Of a stretch of DNA of 64,000 bases, positions 1-7,529 are shown one piece after another; position 1 is the stretch's first letter, and the number at the start of each line of letters is the position of its first letter. The notes below the pieces were generated by a model. The model worked only from the letters and a program-made list of their open reading frames with translations, was not told where the DNA came from and did no database searches. Both the position numbers and the translations under genes were made by a program. Where the stretch lies: NCBI GenBank assembly GCA_934691625.1, contig CAKUTA010000003.1, positions 1 to 64,000 on the forward strand. The letters run 5' to 3'. The DNA comes from an uncultured Bacteroidales bacterium (lineage in GTDB: Bacteria > Bacteroidota > Bacteroidia > Bacteroidales > UBA932).

Positions 1-453
1 GGTGGCTCAGAGAAGAAAATCAGGCAGTATCTTATTGACAACAACTTTGTGGATTGCATCATCCAGCTTCCGGACAACCTTTTCTTCGGGACCAGTATTG
101 CCACCTGCATTATGATCTTGAAGAAAGCAAAGAAAGACAACAACACCCTGTTCATTGACGCCACCAGGGAATGTATCAAGATCACAAACAGCAACAAGCT
201 CACTGATGAAAACATCCAGCATATCCTTGACCTCTTCACAGGCAGAAAGGATGTGCAGTATGTCAGCAAGCTTGTGGCAAATGATGACATAGCCAAGGCT
301 GACTACAATCTGTCCGTCTCAACCTATGTTGAACAGGAGGATACAAGGGAGAAGGTGGATATTGTGAAGCTCAATGCAGAACTTGCAGAGATTGTGGAGA
401 GGGAGAATGTGTTGAGGGCCGAGATTGACAAGATTATTGCTGAACTTCAATAA
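1..453 (+). CDS. hsdM: Type I restriction enzyme, methyltransferase subunit HsdM (3' part only)
   Basis: Reading frame is open from base 1, so only the last 150 residues are in the window and the start lies upstream. The visible part begins GGSEKKIRQYL and runs through IIQLPDNLFFGTSIATCI and an FIDATRE segment, which is the conserved end of the N6-adenine methyltransferase domain of HsdM. The catalytic NPPF/NPPY motif is outside the window. The tail is a charged helical segment, as expected for contact with HsdS. HsdM methylates adenine at the site chosen by HsdS. The gene ends 9 bases before hsdS and leads a hsdM-hsdS-hsdR operon. Family assignment is firm; partial because of the window edge. 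Confidence 0.93.
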   Translation, partial: GGSEKKIRQYLIDNNFVDCIIQLPDNLFFGTSIATCIMILKKAKKDNNTLFIDATRECIKITNSNKLTDENIQHILDLFTGRKDVQYVSKLVANDDIAKADYNLSVSTYVEQEDTREKVDIVKLNAELAEIVERENVLRAEIDKIIAELQ

Positions 454-462
454 TGAGATGCT

Positions 463-1083
463 ATGAGTAAGTTGGAAGAACTGATACAGCAATACTGTCC
501 TGACGGGGTGGAATATATTCGGTTGGGGGATATTTTGAGTGTCAATAGAGGAAAACGATTGACAAAGACACAGTTGTCGGAGGATGGAAAATACTATGTA
601 TATCACGGAAGTAAAGATACTCCGCTTGGAAAATATTCTCAGTTCAATGTGAAAGGAAATACTACTATTGTCGTGAATACAGGAGGAATTGGTGGGGTAA
701 AGTTTTGTGATAATGATTTCTGGTGCTCAGATGGTAGTTTCTGGATAGGTCATTCGGCTCGCCTGAATGACAAATATGTATATTACTATCTTAGCCCGAA
801 AGAAAGTTATTTCGCCAGTCAAAAGAGGGTGGGAGGAGTGCCGACAATAGATAGAAGCACTGTTGAGAATGTTGAAATCCCCGTGCCGCCACTTCCTGTT
901 CAGGAGGAGATTGTAAGGATACTGGATACTTTTACAGAATTGCAAGCAGAATTGCAAGCAGAATTGCAAAAAAGAAAGTTACAATATAACTATTATCTTG
1001 ATAACCTCCTGAATTTCAATAGGGGGGGGGTATCAAGCAGAAGTAAGATGGATGAAATTGAAGGATGTGTGCATGAAGACTAG
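463..1083 (+). CDS. hsdS: Type I restriction enzyme specificity subunit HsdS, first half (truncated by frameshift at poly-G)
   Basis: This 206-residue product carries the first target recognition domain (residues about 15-150) and the first conserved region, with IPVPPLPVQEEIVRILDTF and then a helical spacer. HsdS proteins normally have two such halves and about 400 residues. Here the frame runs into a nine-G tract at 1022-1030, reads 17 further codons and stops at 1081-1083. The second half lies immediately downstream in another frame. Removing one G would join the halves into about 390 residues. The short form may still act: half-size specificity subunits are known to dimerise in some type I systems. 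The central spacer has three ELQ(A) repeats. Most likely a phase-variable gene in its OFF or half-length state; a sequencing error in the homopolymer is the main alternative. Confidence 0.85.
   Translation: MSKLEELIQQYCPDGVEYIRLGDILSVNRGKRLTKTQLSEDGKYYVYHGSKDTPLGKYSQFNVKGNTTIVVNTGGIGGVKFCDNDFWCSDGSFWIGHSARLNDKYVYYYLSPKESYFASQKRVGGVPTIDRSTVENVEIPVPPLPVQEEIVRILDTFTELQAELQAELQKRKLQYNYYLDNLLNFNRGGVSSRSKMDEIEGCVHED
935..970 (+). repeat. Triple 12-bp tandem repeat in the hsdS central spacer
   Basis: Three consecutive copies of CAGAATTGCAAG (935-946, 947-958, 959-970; the last base of copy three is A). They encode ELQAELQAELQ at HsdS residues 159-169. The repeat sits in the helical spacer between recognition domains. 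In EcoR124I/II a four-residue repeat at the equivalent place, present in two or three copies, sets the spacer length of the recognised site. Copy-number change by slippage here would be in frame. Confidence 0.85.
1022..1030 (+). repeat. G9 homopolymer, putative phase-variation tract in hsdS
   Basis: Nine consecutive G residues at the junction between the two halves of hsdS. With nine G the upstream frame stops at 1083. With eight (or eleven) G it continues into the second half without an intervening stop, giving Arg-Gly-Gly-Tyr-Gln-Ala and then the second recognition domain. Slipped-strand mispairing in such tracts is an established phase-variation mechanism. Confidence 0.8.
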
Positions 1084-1636
1084 TAATATCAAATGGAAAT
1101 CTACGATAGGGCGATACCGATATATCGATTTGTCGTCCGTTGATATCCAAACACACAGCATTATTTCTGCAATAGAAATAGATAAGATGTCCGCACCAAG
1201 TCGAGCACAACAAATTGTTCAAGAGGATGATGTCATTTTTGCCACCACTAGGCCAACGCAAATGAGAGCCTGCATAATTCCAAGCGAATATAATGGCGAT
1301 ATATGCAGTACTGGATATTGTGTGCTGAGAGTTGATAAAAAGATATTATCACCAAGGTTTTTGTTCTTTTCCTTGACTGTTAGTAATTTCAAGACATATT
1401 TATCAAACAACCTTACACTCGGCAATTATCCTTCAATATCCAATAGCGCATTGCTGGAATATGAAGTTCCTGTTCCCTCCTTGGCAGACCAGCATAAGAT
1501 TGTCTCCATCCTTGACCGCTTCGACCGCCTGGCAAATGACCTTTCTTCTGGCCTTCCGGCGGAGATGGAAAAAAGAAGGCAACAGTACGAGTATTATAGG
1601 GACAAGCTTTTGACTTTCAAAAGAAAGGGAGCATAA
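1052..1636 (+). CDS. hsdS: HsdS second half (second target recognition domain, out of frame)
   Basis: Encodes the second recognition domain and second conserved region of HsdS. It starts MKLKDVCMKTSN, has the VPVPSLADQHKIVSILDRF conserved block, and ends in a helical tail with RRQQYEYYRDKLLTFKRKG. This tail mirrors the end of the first half, the internal pseudo-repeat of HsdS. The frame is open from 1031, directly after the G tract, so the natural reading is as a continuation of the upstream half after a one-base slip, not an independent gene. The ATG at 1052 has no convincing ribosome binding site. hsdR starts 21 bases after its stop. Confidence 0.8.
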   Translation: MKLKDVCMKTSNIKWKSTIGRYRYIDLSSVDIQTHSIISAIEIDKMSAPSRAQQIVQEDDVIFATTRPTQMRACIIPSEYNGDICSTGYCVLRVDKKILSPRFLFFSLTVSNFKTYLSNNLTLGNYPSISNSALLEYEVPVPSLADQHKIVSILDRFDRLANDLSSGLPAEMEKRRQQYEYYRDKLLTFKRKGA

Positions 1637-1657
1637 CAGAAAACAAGAAGCATAATA

Positions 1658-4600
1658 ATGACACAATACAATATCATTGCAGAAAGCCAGGAGTATACTG
1701 TGGTCGCGGAGTATGACCACGTGGTCACTCCTGCGGAAAGCTATCAGAGCGAGGTCGATCTGGAAAAGGAGTTCATCAGGCTCCTTGGGGAACAGGGCTA
1801 TGAATATCTCCCTATCCACACGGAAGCGGACCTTATCTCAAATCTTCGCTCACAGCTGGAAAAGCTCAACTCCTATCACTTCACAGATAATGAGTGGACC
1901 AGGTTCTTCGGTGAGTGTATAGCGAACAAGAACGATGATATTGTGGCCAAGACGGCCAAAATACAGGATGATTATATCCAGGTTCTCAAAAGGGACACAG
2001 GAGAAAGCCAGAATATTAAACTCATTGACAAGGACAATATCCACAACAACTTTGTCCAAGTCATCAACCAGTATGTCGAGGAGGGCGGGAACTATGACAC
2101 CCGGTATGATGTCTCCATCCTTGTCAATGGACTTCCCCTTGTGCATATTGAACTCAAAAGAAGAGGTGTCCAGCTCAAAGAGGCCTTCAACCAGATAAAC
2201 AGATACCAGAGGGACAGTTTCTGGGCAGGATGCGGGCTATACGAATATGTGCAGATATTCGTCATCAGCAACGGCACGAACACCAAGTATTACTCAAACA
2301 CCACCAGGGCCAATCATCTCAAAGAGCAGGAGACAGGCGGTAGGAACAAGTCAAAGAAGACCAGCAACTCATTTGAGTTCTCGTCCTTCTGGGCTGACAG
2401 CAACAACAAGGTCATCACAGACCTCCTGGACTTCACCAAGACATTCTTCTCAAAGCATACCCTGCTCAGCATCCTTACAAAGTATTGTGTCTTCACCAGC
2501 GAGAAGATGCTTATGGTGATGCGGCCATACCAGATTGCCGCCACGGAGAGGATCATACAGAGGATAAACATTGCCGAGAACTACAAGCTTTATGGCAGCA
2601 TCAAGGGTGGAGGATACATCTGGCACACCACAGGCTCCGGAAAGACACTCACATCCTTCAAGACTGCACAGCTGGCATCAAGGCTTCCTTACATAGACAA
2701 GGTCCTCTTTGTCGTGGACAGGAAGGATCTTGACTACCAGACTATGAAGGAATATAACCGCTTCGAGGAGGGGGCGGCTGACGGGAACACTTCCACCGCC
2801 GTGCTCCAAAGGCAGCTGGAGAACAGGGACAAAAGCGGCGGTTATCACGATTACCGCATCATCATCACCACCATCCAGAAGCTCTCCATCTTTGTCCAGA
2901 AGAATAAGAACCATCCTGTATTCCAGCAGAGGGTGGTGATAATCTTCGATGAGTGCCACAGGAGCAACTTCGGGGAGATGCACAGTGCCATCACAAAGAA
3001 CTTCAAGAAATATAATCTGTTCGGCTTCACAGGCACCCCTATCTTCGCGCAGAATGCAGGGACGGGTGGGGATATGAGATTGAATACCACCCAGCAGGCA
3101 TTCGGGGACAAACTCCATACCTACACCATAGTGGATGCCATCAATGACGAGAATGTCCTTCCGTTCAGGATTGACTATGTGAACACCATAAAGGAGAAGG
3201 ATCGTATCAATGATGAACAGATTTCTGCCATAGATAGGGAGAAAGCTATGCTCTCACCTGAAAGGATATCAAATGTTGTGAAGTATATCCTTGAACACTT
3301 CGACCAGAAGACAAAGAGAAGTTCATACTATTCTTTCAGGGTGCTGGATGACATTCACAAGGTGGCAAGTGCCAGAAAGGGTGCCGAGGTTCTTGAACAC
3401 AAGACAGAGCAGAAGCTGAACGGCTTCAATGCTATGTTTGCAGTGGCATCCATTCCTATGGCCAAGGCATACTACAATGAATTCAAAAGGCAGCAGGAAA
3501 ACATTCCGGAAGCACAGAGATTGAAGATAGCCACCATATACAGCTATGGTGCAAATGAAGAAGAAGTTGATGGGATACTCGCGGAAGAGAACCCGGAGAG
3601 CACCACGCAGCTTGACCAGCAGTCAAGGGACTTCCTTGAAGGAGCCATTCAGGACTATAACAAGATGTTCTCCACGAACTATGACACATCATCTGACAAG
3701 TTTCAGAACTATTATAAGGATTTGTCATTGAGAATGAAGAACAGGCAGGTGGACTTGCTGATAGTGGTGAATATGTTCCTCACGGGTTTTGATGCCACCA
3801 CGCTCAACACCCTGTTTGTGGACAAGAACCTGAAACAGCACGGACTGATACAGGCATTTTCAAGGACGAACAGGATACTGAACTCCGTCAAGACCTTTGG
3901 CAACATAGTCTGTTTCAGGGATCTTCAGCAGGCTACTGATGATGCCATTGCCCTGTTCGGGGACAAGGATGCAAGCAGCATTGTGGTGTTGAAAGACTTC
4001 CTGTCTTATTATGACGGATACGACACGGAGAAAGGCAGGCACTGTTATGGCTATAAGGAACTTATTGAGCAATTGCAAAATGAGTTCCCGGATGGGCAAG
4101 CCATTATGGGAGAAGAAGCGGAGCGGAGGTTCGTGGCCCTGTTTGGAAGCCTGCTCAAATCCATCAACATACTCTCCACCTTTGACCAGTTCGAGGGAAA
4201 GGAGATAATCACTGACAGGCAGTTGCAGGATTACCAGAGCAATTACCTTGACCTTCAAGAGAAGTGGAGAAGACGGAGACCGGGCGACAAGGAGAACATA
4301 AATGATGACCTTGTGTTTGAGACAGAGCTTATACGGCAAGTAGAGATAAACATTGACTATATTCTCCTTCTTGTCCAGAAGTATCACGACAGCAACTGCA
4401 CGAACAAGGAGATACTTGTCAACATCTCCAAGGCCATAGGGTCAAGCATCCAGCTCAGGAGCAAGAAGGAACTCATTGAGAACTTTATAGGCAGTGTGAA
4501 TGCCGACACTGATGTTGAGAAGAGCTGGAAAGACTTTGTTGAGCAGCGTAAAGGTGAGGATTTGAAGGAAATTATAGACAGTGAGCATCTCAAACCACAG

Positions 4601-4777
4601 GAGACAAGGACTTTTATCGACAACAGTTTCCGGGATGGGCAGGTAAGAACCACCGGAACAGACATTGACAAGATACTTCCTCCTATGTCCCGCTTTGGCG
4701 GGGGCAACAGGCAGGAGAAGAAGAAATCCGTCATCGAGAAGATACAGGCATTCTTCGAGAGATACTTCGGGCTGTAA
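1658..4777 (+). CDS. hsdR: Type I restriction enzyme, endonuclease/translocase subunit HsdR
   Basis: 1039 residues, the normal HsdR size. The N-terminal PD-(D/E)xK nuclease domain has Asp151 and the E-x-K pair in HIELKRRG (about 165-167). The SF2 translocase domain has Walker A TTGSGKT (324-330), DECH (431-434) and GFTGTP (about 456-461). The C-terminal helical part binds HsdM/HsdS. HsdR cuts unmethylated DNA after ATP-driven translocation. It is last in the hsdMSR operon. The ATG at 1658 is the first in frame and lies 21 bases after hsdS. No truncation is visible, so restriction capacity looks intact and depends on the hsdS switch. Confidence 0.95.
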   Translation: MTQYNIIAESQEYTVVAEYDHVVTPAESYQSEVDLEKEFIRLLGEQGYEYLPIHTEADLISNLRSQLEKLNSYHFTDNEWTRFFGECIANKNDDIVAKTAKIQDDYIQVLKRDTGESQNIKLIDKDNIHNNFVQVINQYVEEGGNYDTRYDVSILVNGLPLVHIELKRRGVQLKEAFNQINRYQRDSFWAGCGLYEYVQIFVISNGTNTKYYSNTTRANHLKEQETGGRNKSKKTSNSFEFSSFWADSNNKVITDLLDFTKTFFSKHTLLSILTKYCVFTSEKMLMVMRPYQIAATERIIQRINIAENYKLYGSIKGGGYIWHTTGSGKTLTSFKTAQLASRLPYIDKVLFVVDRKDLDYQTMKEYNRFEEGAADGNTSTAVLQRQLENRDKSGGYHDYRIIITTIQKLSIFVQKNKNHPVFQQRVVIIFDECHRSNFGEMHSAITKNFKKYNLFGFTGTPIFAQNAGTGGDMRLNTTQQAFGDKLHTYTIVDAINDENVLPFRIDYVNTIKEKDRINDEQISAIDREKAMLSPERISNVVKYILEHFDQKTKRSSYYSFRVLDDIHKVASARKGAEVLEHKTEQKLNGFNAMFAVASIPMAKAYYNEFKRQQENIPEAQRLKIATIYSYGANEEEVDGILAEENPESTTQLDQQSRDFLEGAIQDYNKMFSTNYDTSSDKFQNYYKDLSLRMKNRQVDLLIVVNMFLTGFDATTLNTLFVDKNLKQHGLIQAFSRTNRILNSVKTFGNIVCFRDLQQATDDAIALFGDKDASSIVVLKDFLSYYDGYDTEKGRHCYGYKELIEQLQNEFPDGQAIMGEEAERRFVALFGSLLKSINILSTFDQFEGKEIITDRQLQDYQSNYLDLQEKWRRRRPGDKENINDDLVFETELIRQVEINIDYILLLVQKYHDSNCTNKEILVNISKAIGSSIQLRSKKELIENFIGSVNADTDVEKSWKDFVEQRKGEDLKEIIDSEHLKPQETRTFIDNSFRDGQVRTTGTDIDKILPPMSRFGGGNRQEKKKSVIEKIQAFFERYFGL

Positions 4778-4915
4778 AATATTGGTCTATCTCTTATCTG
4801 TCCGGACACGCTCTGGGGGCTCTATCTCGTTGCAGTGAAAGAATATGGAGCATTGACTTGCTTGTCTGTACGGTGCTGGCATTTGATTACCCACTGATGG
4901 CGTCTATATATAAAA

Positions 4916-4951
4916 GTGAGGGGCTGATCCGTTCAAGGAACAGCCCCTCAC
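4916..4951. terminator. Probable bidirectional terminator between hsdR and the PUL
   Basis: Perfect 11-bp arms GTGAGGGGCTG (4916-4926) and CAGCCCCTCAC (4941-4951) with a 14-base loop, between the convergent ends of hsdR and the minus-strand lipoprotein gene. On the minus strand the stem is followed by TTTTATATATAG, a fair terminator tail. The rest of the 4778-4968 gap shows nothing recognisable. Confidence 0.75.
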
Positions 4952-4968
4952 TTATGTCTAACTGCATA

Positions 4969-7041
4969 TTAGTCCTGAGCTTTCAGAACTATGTTCTTCA
5001 GCTCGATGTAACGGTCATTGTTGCTTGAGCTTGAGTGGAATACCTCACGGTCGGCGAATGTCATTGACTTGAGGTCATCTGAAACATTCAGAGTAACATC
5101 CTGCCTTGAACCTGATGAGTGCCCGCTTCCGACATAGAGTCCGGAAAGGACGATCTGGTTCTTTTCAGAATTCCACAGGTATGCCACGTCGTCGCTGTAG
5201 AGATTGTTTCCGTTAGCTGTCATGACGATACGTGCTTTTCCTTTGACAGCACCTTCATAGGTCCTATCAAGATAAAGCTCGATCTTGGCTGCACCTCTGC
5301 TACCATTATATACACCGGCTCCTGCGAGTTCTCCGATGAATGTCTTGCTTCCTGTCCATTCTGCAGCTGAGACCTTCGTGTAGGTCATGTCTGTGCGGTT
5401 TATGATATATGAAGCATTGTCACTCGTCTTGATTACATCCCTGTCTGTGGTATATGTGCCGTTAGATGCTCCGCTCACATTGCCGAATCCATCCAGAACA
5501 AGATCTGCTCCATTTCCGTCGGCAGCCTTGTATGTACCGGCCTCGTTTCCTTTCATTGTGAATGCCGGCTTGCTGGAAGCGGAGGCATGGTCATATCTGA
5601 ACAGAGGTGTCGTTCCGTCGTATGCGACAGCGGAGCAAGCCTCTGCGATGGTAGAGCCGGAAGTGAACTTGAGAGCGACCTTGGTGGCCTTCATGCTCTG
5701 GATTTCGATATAGTACCAGCTCTTGACTCCACTCTTGTCTATTTCAGCAAGATAGCGTACACCATACTGGTCTGTAGCAGCACAGAAATAATCGAAGTCA
5801 TCCTTGCTTACGAAATAATACTTCACATAGTCCGGCTTAGGAACCTGGAGATTGGTGATATATGTGAAGGCATCACCATTCTCGAACCATTTACCGCTTA
5901 CGCCATAATCTACTTCACCATATCCGTTGTCACTATACTCGCGCAGATATGAGAATGTGTTGTTCTCTTCGTTGAACTCGTAGCAGCCGTCGAAATCGAA
6001 CTTGTTATCATCTGTGGATTTCGCGAAGAAAGCTGTGTTGCCCCTCATGTCGAGAGTGAATGTCGGAGTCGAGGACTTGAACATGTTGTTCTCTCCCACG
6101 ATGATCTGATAGCCCTTGTATGTGCCTGTGAACGGCTTGCCGATGTAGTCGGTCTTTTCATGGGCCACAGTCGATATCGTGATAGGCTCATCAGGCATCT
6201 CGATCATCCAGCAGCCATCCGGAGCGGTCTCGTCGCTTTCAAGCCATGTGGCCTCCAGTTCGATACCGCTTTCTGTCACAGCTTTAAGGTCTGCGGTGTA
6301 TCCGAGGGCTCCGCCGTAGAGGAACTTGACAGAATAGCCGAGCCATGCGTCATAGACGATAGGGTCTGCGTACCAGTCGCTGCTGCTGTTAAGCATGGTG
6401 ATGTAAGAGTTTTCCGCAGGAGCTACCGTGATGAGATGCATATCCTCGACGAGCTTGTAATCGATGGTCACGTCCTTTGCGGGCATCCTGAACTTGAATG
6501 TGTACTCGTTGTCTATTACTCGTTCTGATACGAGTTCGCAGGCTTCACCATTGAATGTCGCGCTTCCGACCTTCAGTGCGCCGAAGCCTTCACTCATAGT
6601 GAATGTAATTTCAACGTCGGTACCTACAGGTCCCCATTCCGGACCGGAAATTTTACATGTGTCATTTGCTTCACGATAGTAGATGCGGTAGTTGTCAGGC
6701 TCGTTCTCCACGACTATTATGCTTACCTCCACATCCTTCTCTGGCATCACGAAAGAATATGAAGCCTCGAGCTCATCGCCGGAAACCTTTTCGCAGGCTA
6801 TGCTGTTGGCAGTCACGAATGCAATGTGCGTGGAGTCCTGCCTGATAACCTTCGCCTCCACTACGACAGTCTCGCCGGCTTCCGCCTTGAGAGGTGCCGT
6901 ATAAGTACACAAGGTATCGACATAATTCACCGTAATGTTGAATTCCTTCGTATTCCCTTCCTGCTCGTTCTCTTTGCAGCCTGTGAGGAATATGCCTGTC
7001 AATCCTAGACCCAGGCATAGAAGTTTCTTGATAATGTTCAT
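4969..7041 (-). CDS. Surface lipoprotein with repeated Ig-like (MP-x-D-V) domains, last gene of the PUL operon
   Basis: 690 residues. The signal sequence has a lipobox ending LTGC (Cys22), so it is a lipoprotein. Residues about 35-300 hold three similar modules of about 85 residues. Each ends in a variant of MP-[ED]-K-DV-x-[IV]: FVMPEKDVEVSI, FRMPAKDVTIDY, IEMPDEPITIST. This resembles the divergent InlB B-repeat/Ig-like modules common in Bacteroidales surface proteins. The remaining 390 residues are beta-rich with short Gly/Asn turns and no catalytic motif I recognise. It is the distal gene of the operon, 12 bases after the small lipocalin-like gene. A glycan- or protein-binding role at the cell surface is inferred from context only. 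Confidence 0.7.
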   Translation of the reverse strand: MNIIKKLLCLGLGLTGIFLTGCKENEQEGNTKEFNITVNYVDTLCTYTAPLKAEAGETVVVEAKVIRQDSTHIAFVTANSIACEKVSGDELEASYSFVMPEKDVEVSIIVVENEPDNYRIYYREANDTCKISGPEWGPVGTDVEITFTMSEGFGALKVGSATFNGEACELVSERVIDNEYTFKFRMPAKDVTIDYKLVEDMHLITVAPAENSYITMLNSSSDWYADPIVYDAWLGYSVKFLYGGALGYTADLKAVTESGIELEATWLESDETAPDGCWMIEMPDEPITISTVAHEKTDYIGKPFTGTYKGYQIIVGENNMFKSSTPTFTLDMRGNTAFFAKSTDDNKFDFDGCYEFNEENNTFSYLREYSDNGYGEVDYGVSGKWFENGDAFTYITNLQVPKPDYVKYYFVSKDDFDYFCAATDQYGVRYLAEIDKSGVKSWYYIEIQSMKATKVALKFTSGSTIAEACSAVAYDGTTPLFRYDHASASSKPAFTMKGNEAGTYKAADGNGADLVLDGFGNVSGASNGTYTTDRDVIKTSDNASYIINRTDMTYTKVSAAEWTGSKTFIGELAGAGVYNGSRGAAKIELYLDRTYEGAVKGKARIVMTANGNNLYSDDVAYLWNSEKNQIVLSGLYVGSGHSSGSRQDVTLNVSDDLKSMTFADREVFHSSSSNNDRYIELKNIVLKAQD

Positions 7042-7053
7042 TTTATAAAGATA

Positions 7054-7524
7054 TTACAGGATTCTTGATACGGAGGCTTTCGTGCTGGACTTCGAGGCAG
7101 GGGAGTTCCTGAATTCCGAAGGAATCTCAGCCCGGGTGTAGACGCTTACCAGCTTGCTGCCAGCGTCTGAAGTCAGGGTCAGTGTGCTGCCGTCAGTACT
7201 TACTGTGAAATTGTAGCCTGAATTCCAGCATTCTCCGTCATCATAGCATCCGCTGATGAAATCGGATCCGGCTGAAAACGTTCCGCTCAGATGCTCATAA
7301 GTATAGCTGTCCAGATGCTGCCAGATATTGAAACTGCCGTCAGCCTTGAGCTCAAGATATACGTCGAAGCCATCAGGCTGTTCTCCGGACCAGCTGATGA
7401 GATGCCATTCTCCGACCACGGCATTATTGACCTCGGGGCTGTCATTTCCTGAGCAGCTTGAGAGGATGAAGCATGCCATGACGGCAATAGCGGATATGAT
7501 AAATTTAATGCTCTTCATATTCAT
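7054..7524 (-). CDS. Small lipocalin-like lipoprotein
   Basis: About 156 residues from the chosen ATG (7524). ATGs at 7539 and 7518 are alternatives; 7539 would overlap the protease stop by ten bases. The signal peptide ends FILSSC. The mature part has VVGEWHLISWSG near the start, then alternating strands such as LELKADGSFNIW and LTLTSDAGSK. This W-x-L, DGSF, strand-rich layout is that of the short lipocalin-like lipoproteins frequent in Bacteroidales. It sits between the S8 protease and the 690-residue lipoprotein in the same operon. No enzymatic residues are seen; probably a binding or accessory protein. Confidence 0.65.
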   Translation of the reverse strand: MNMKSIKFIISAIAVMACFILSSCSGNDSPEVNNAVVGEWHLISWSGEQPDGFDVYLELKADGSFNIWQHLDSYTYEHLSGTFSAGSDFISGCYDDGECWNSGYNFTVSTDGSTLTLTSDAGSKLVSVYTRAEIPSEFRNSPASKSSTKASVSRIL

Positions 7525-7529
7525 ATATT

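Noticed and set aside
4778-4915. Small gene between hsdR and the terminator
   Set aside because: No open frame with a start and protein-like composition.
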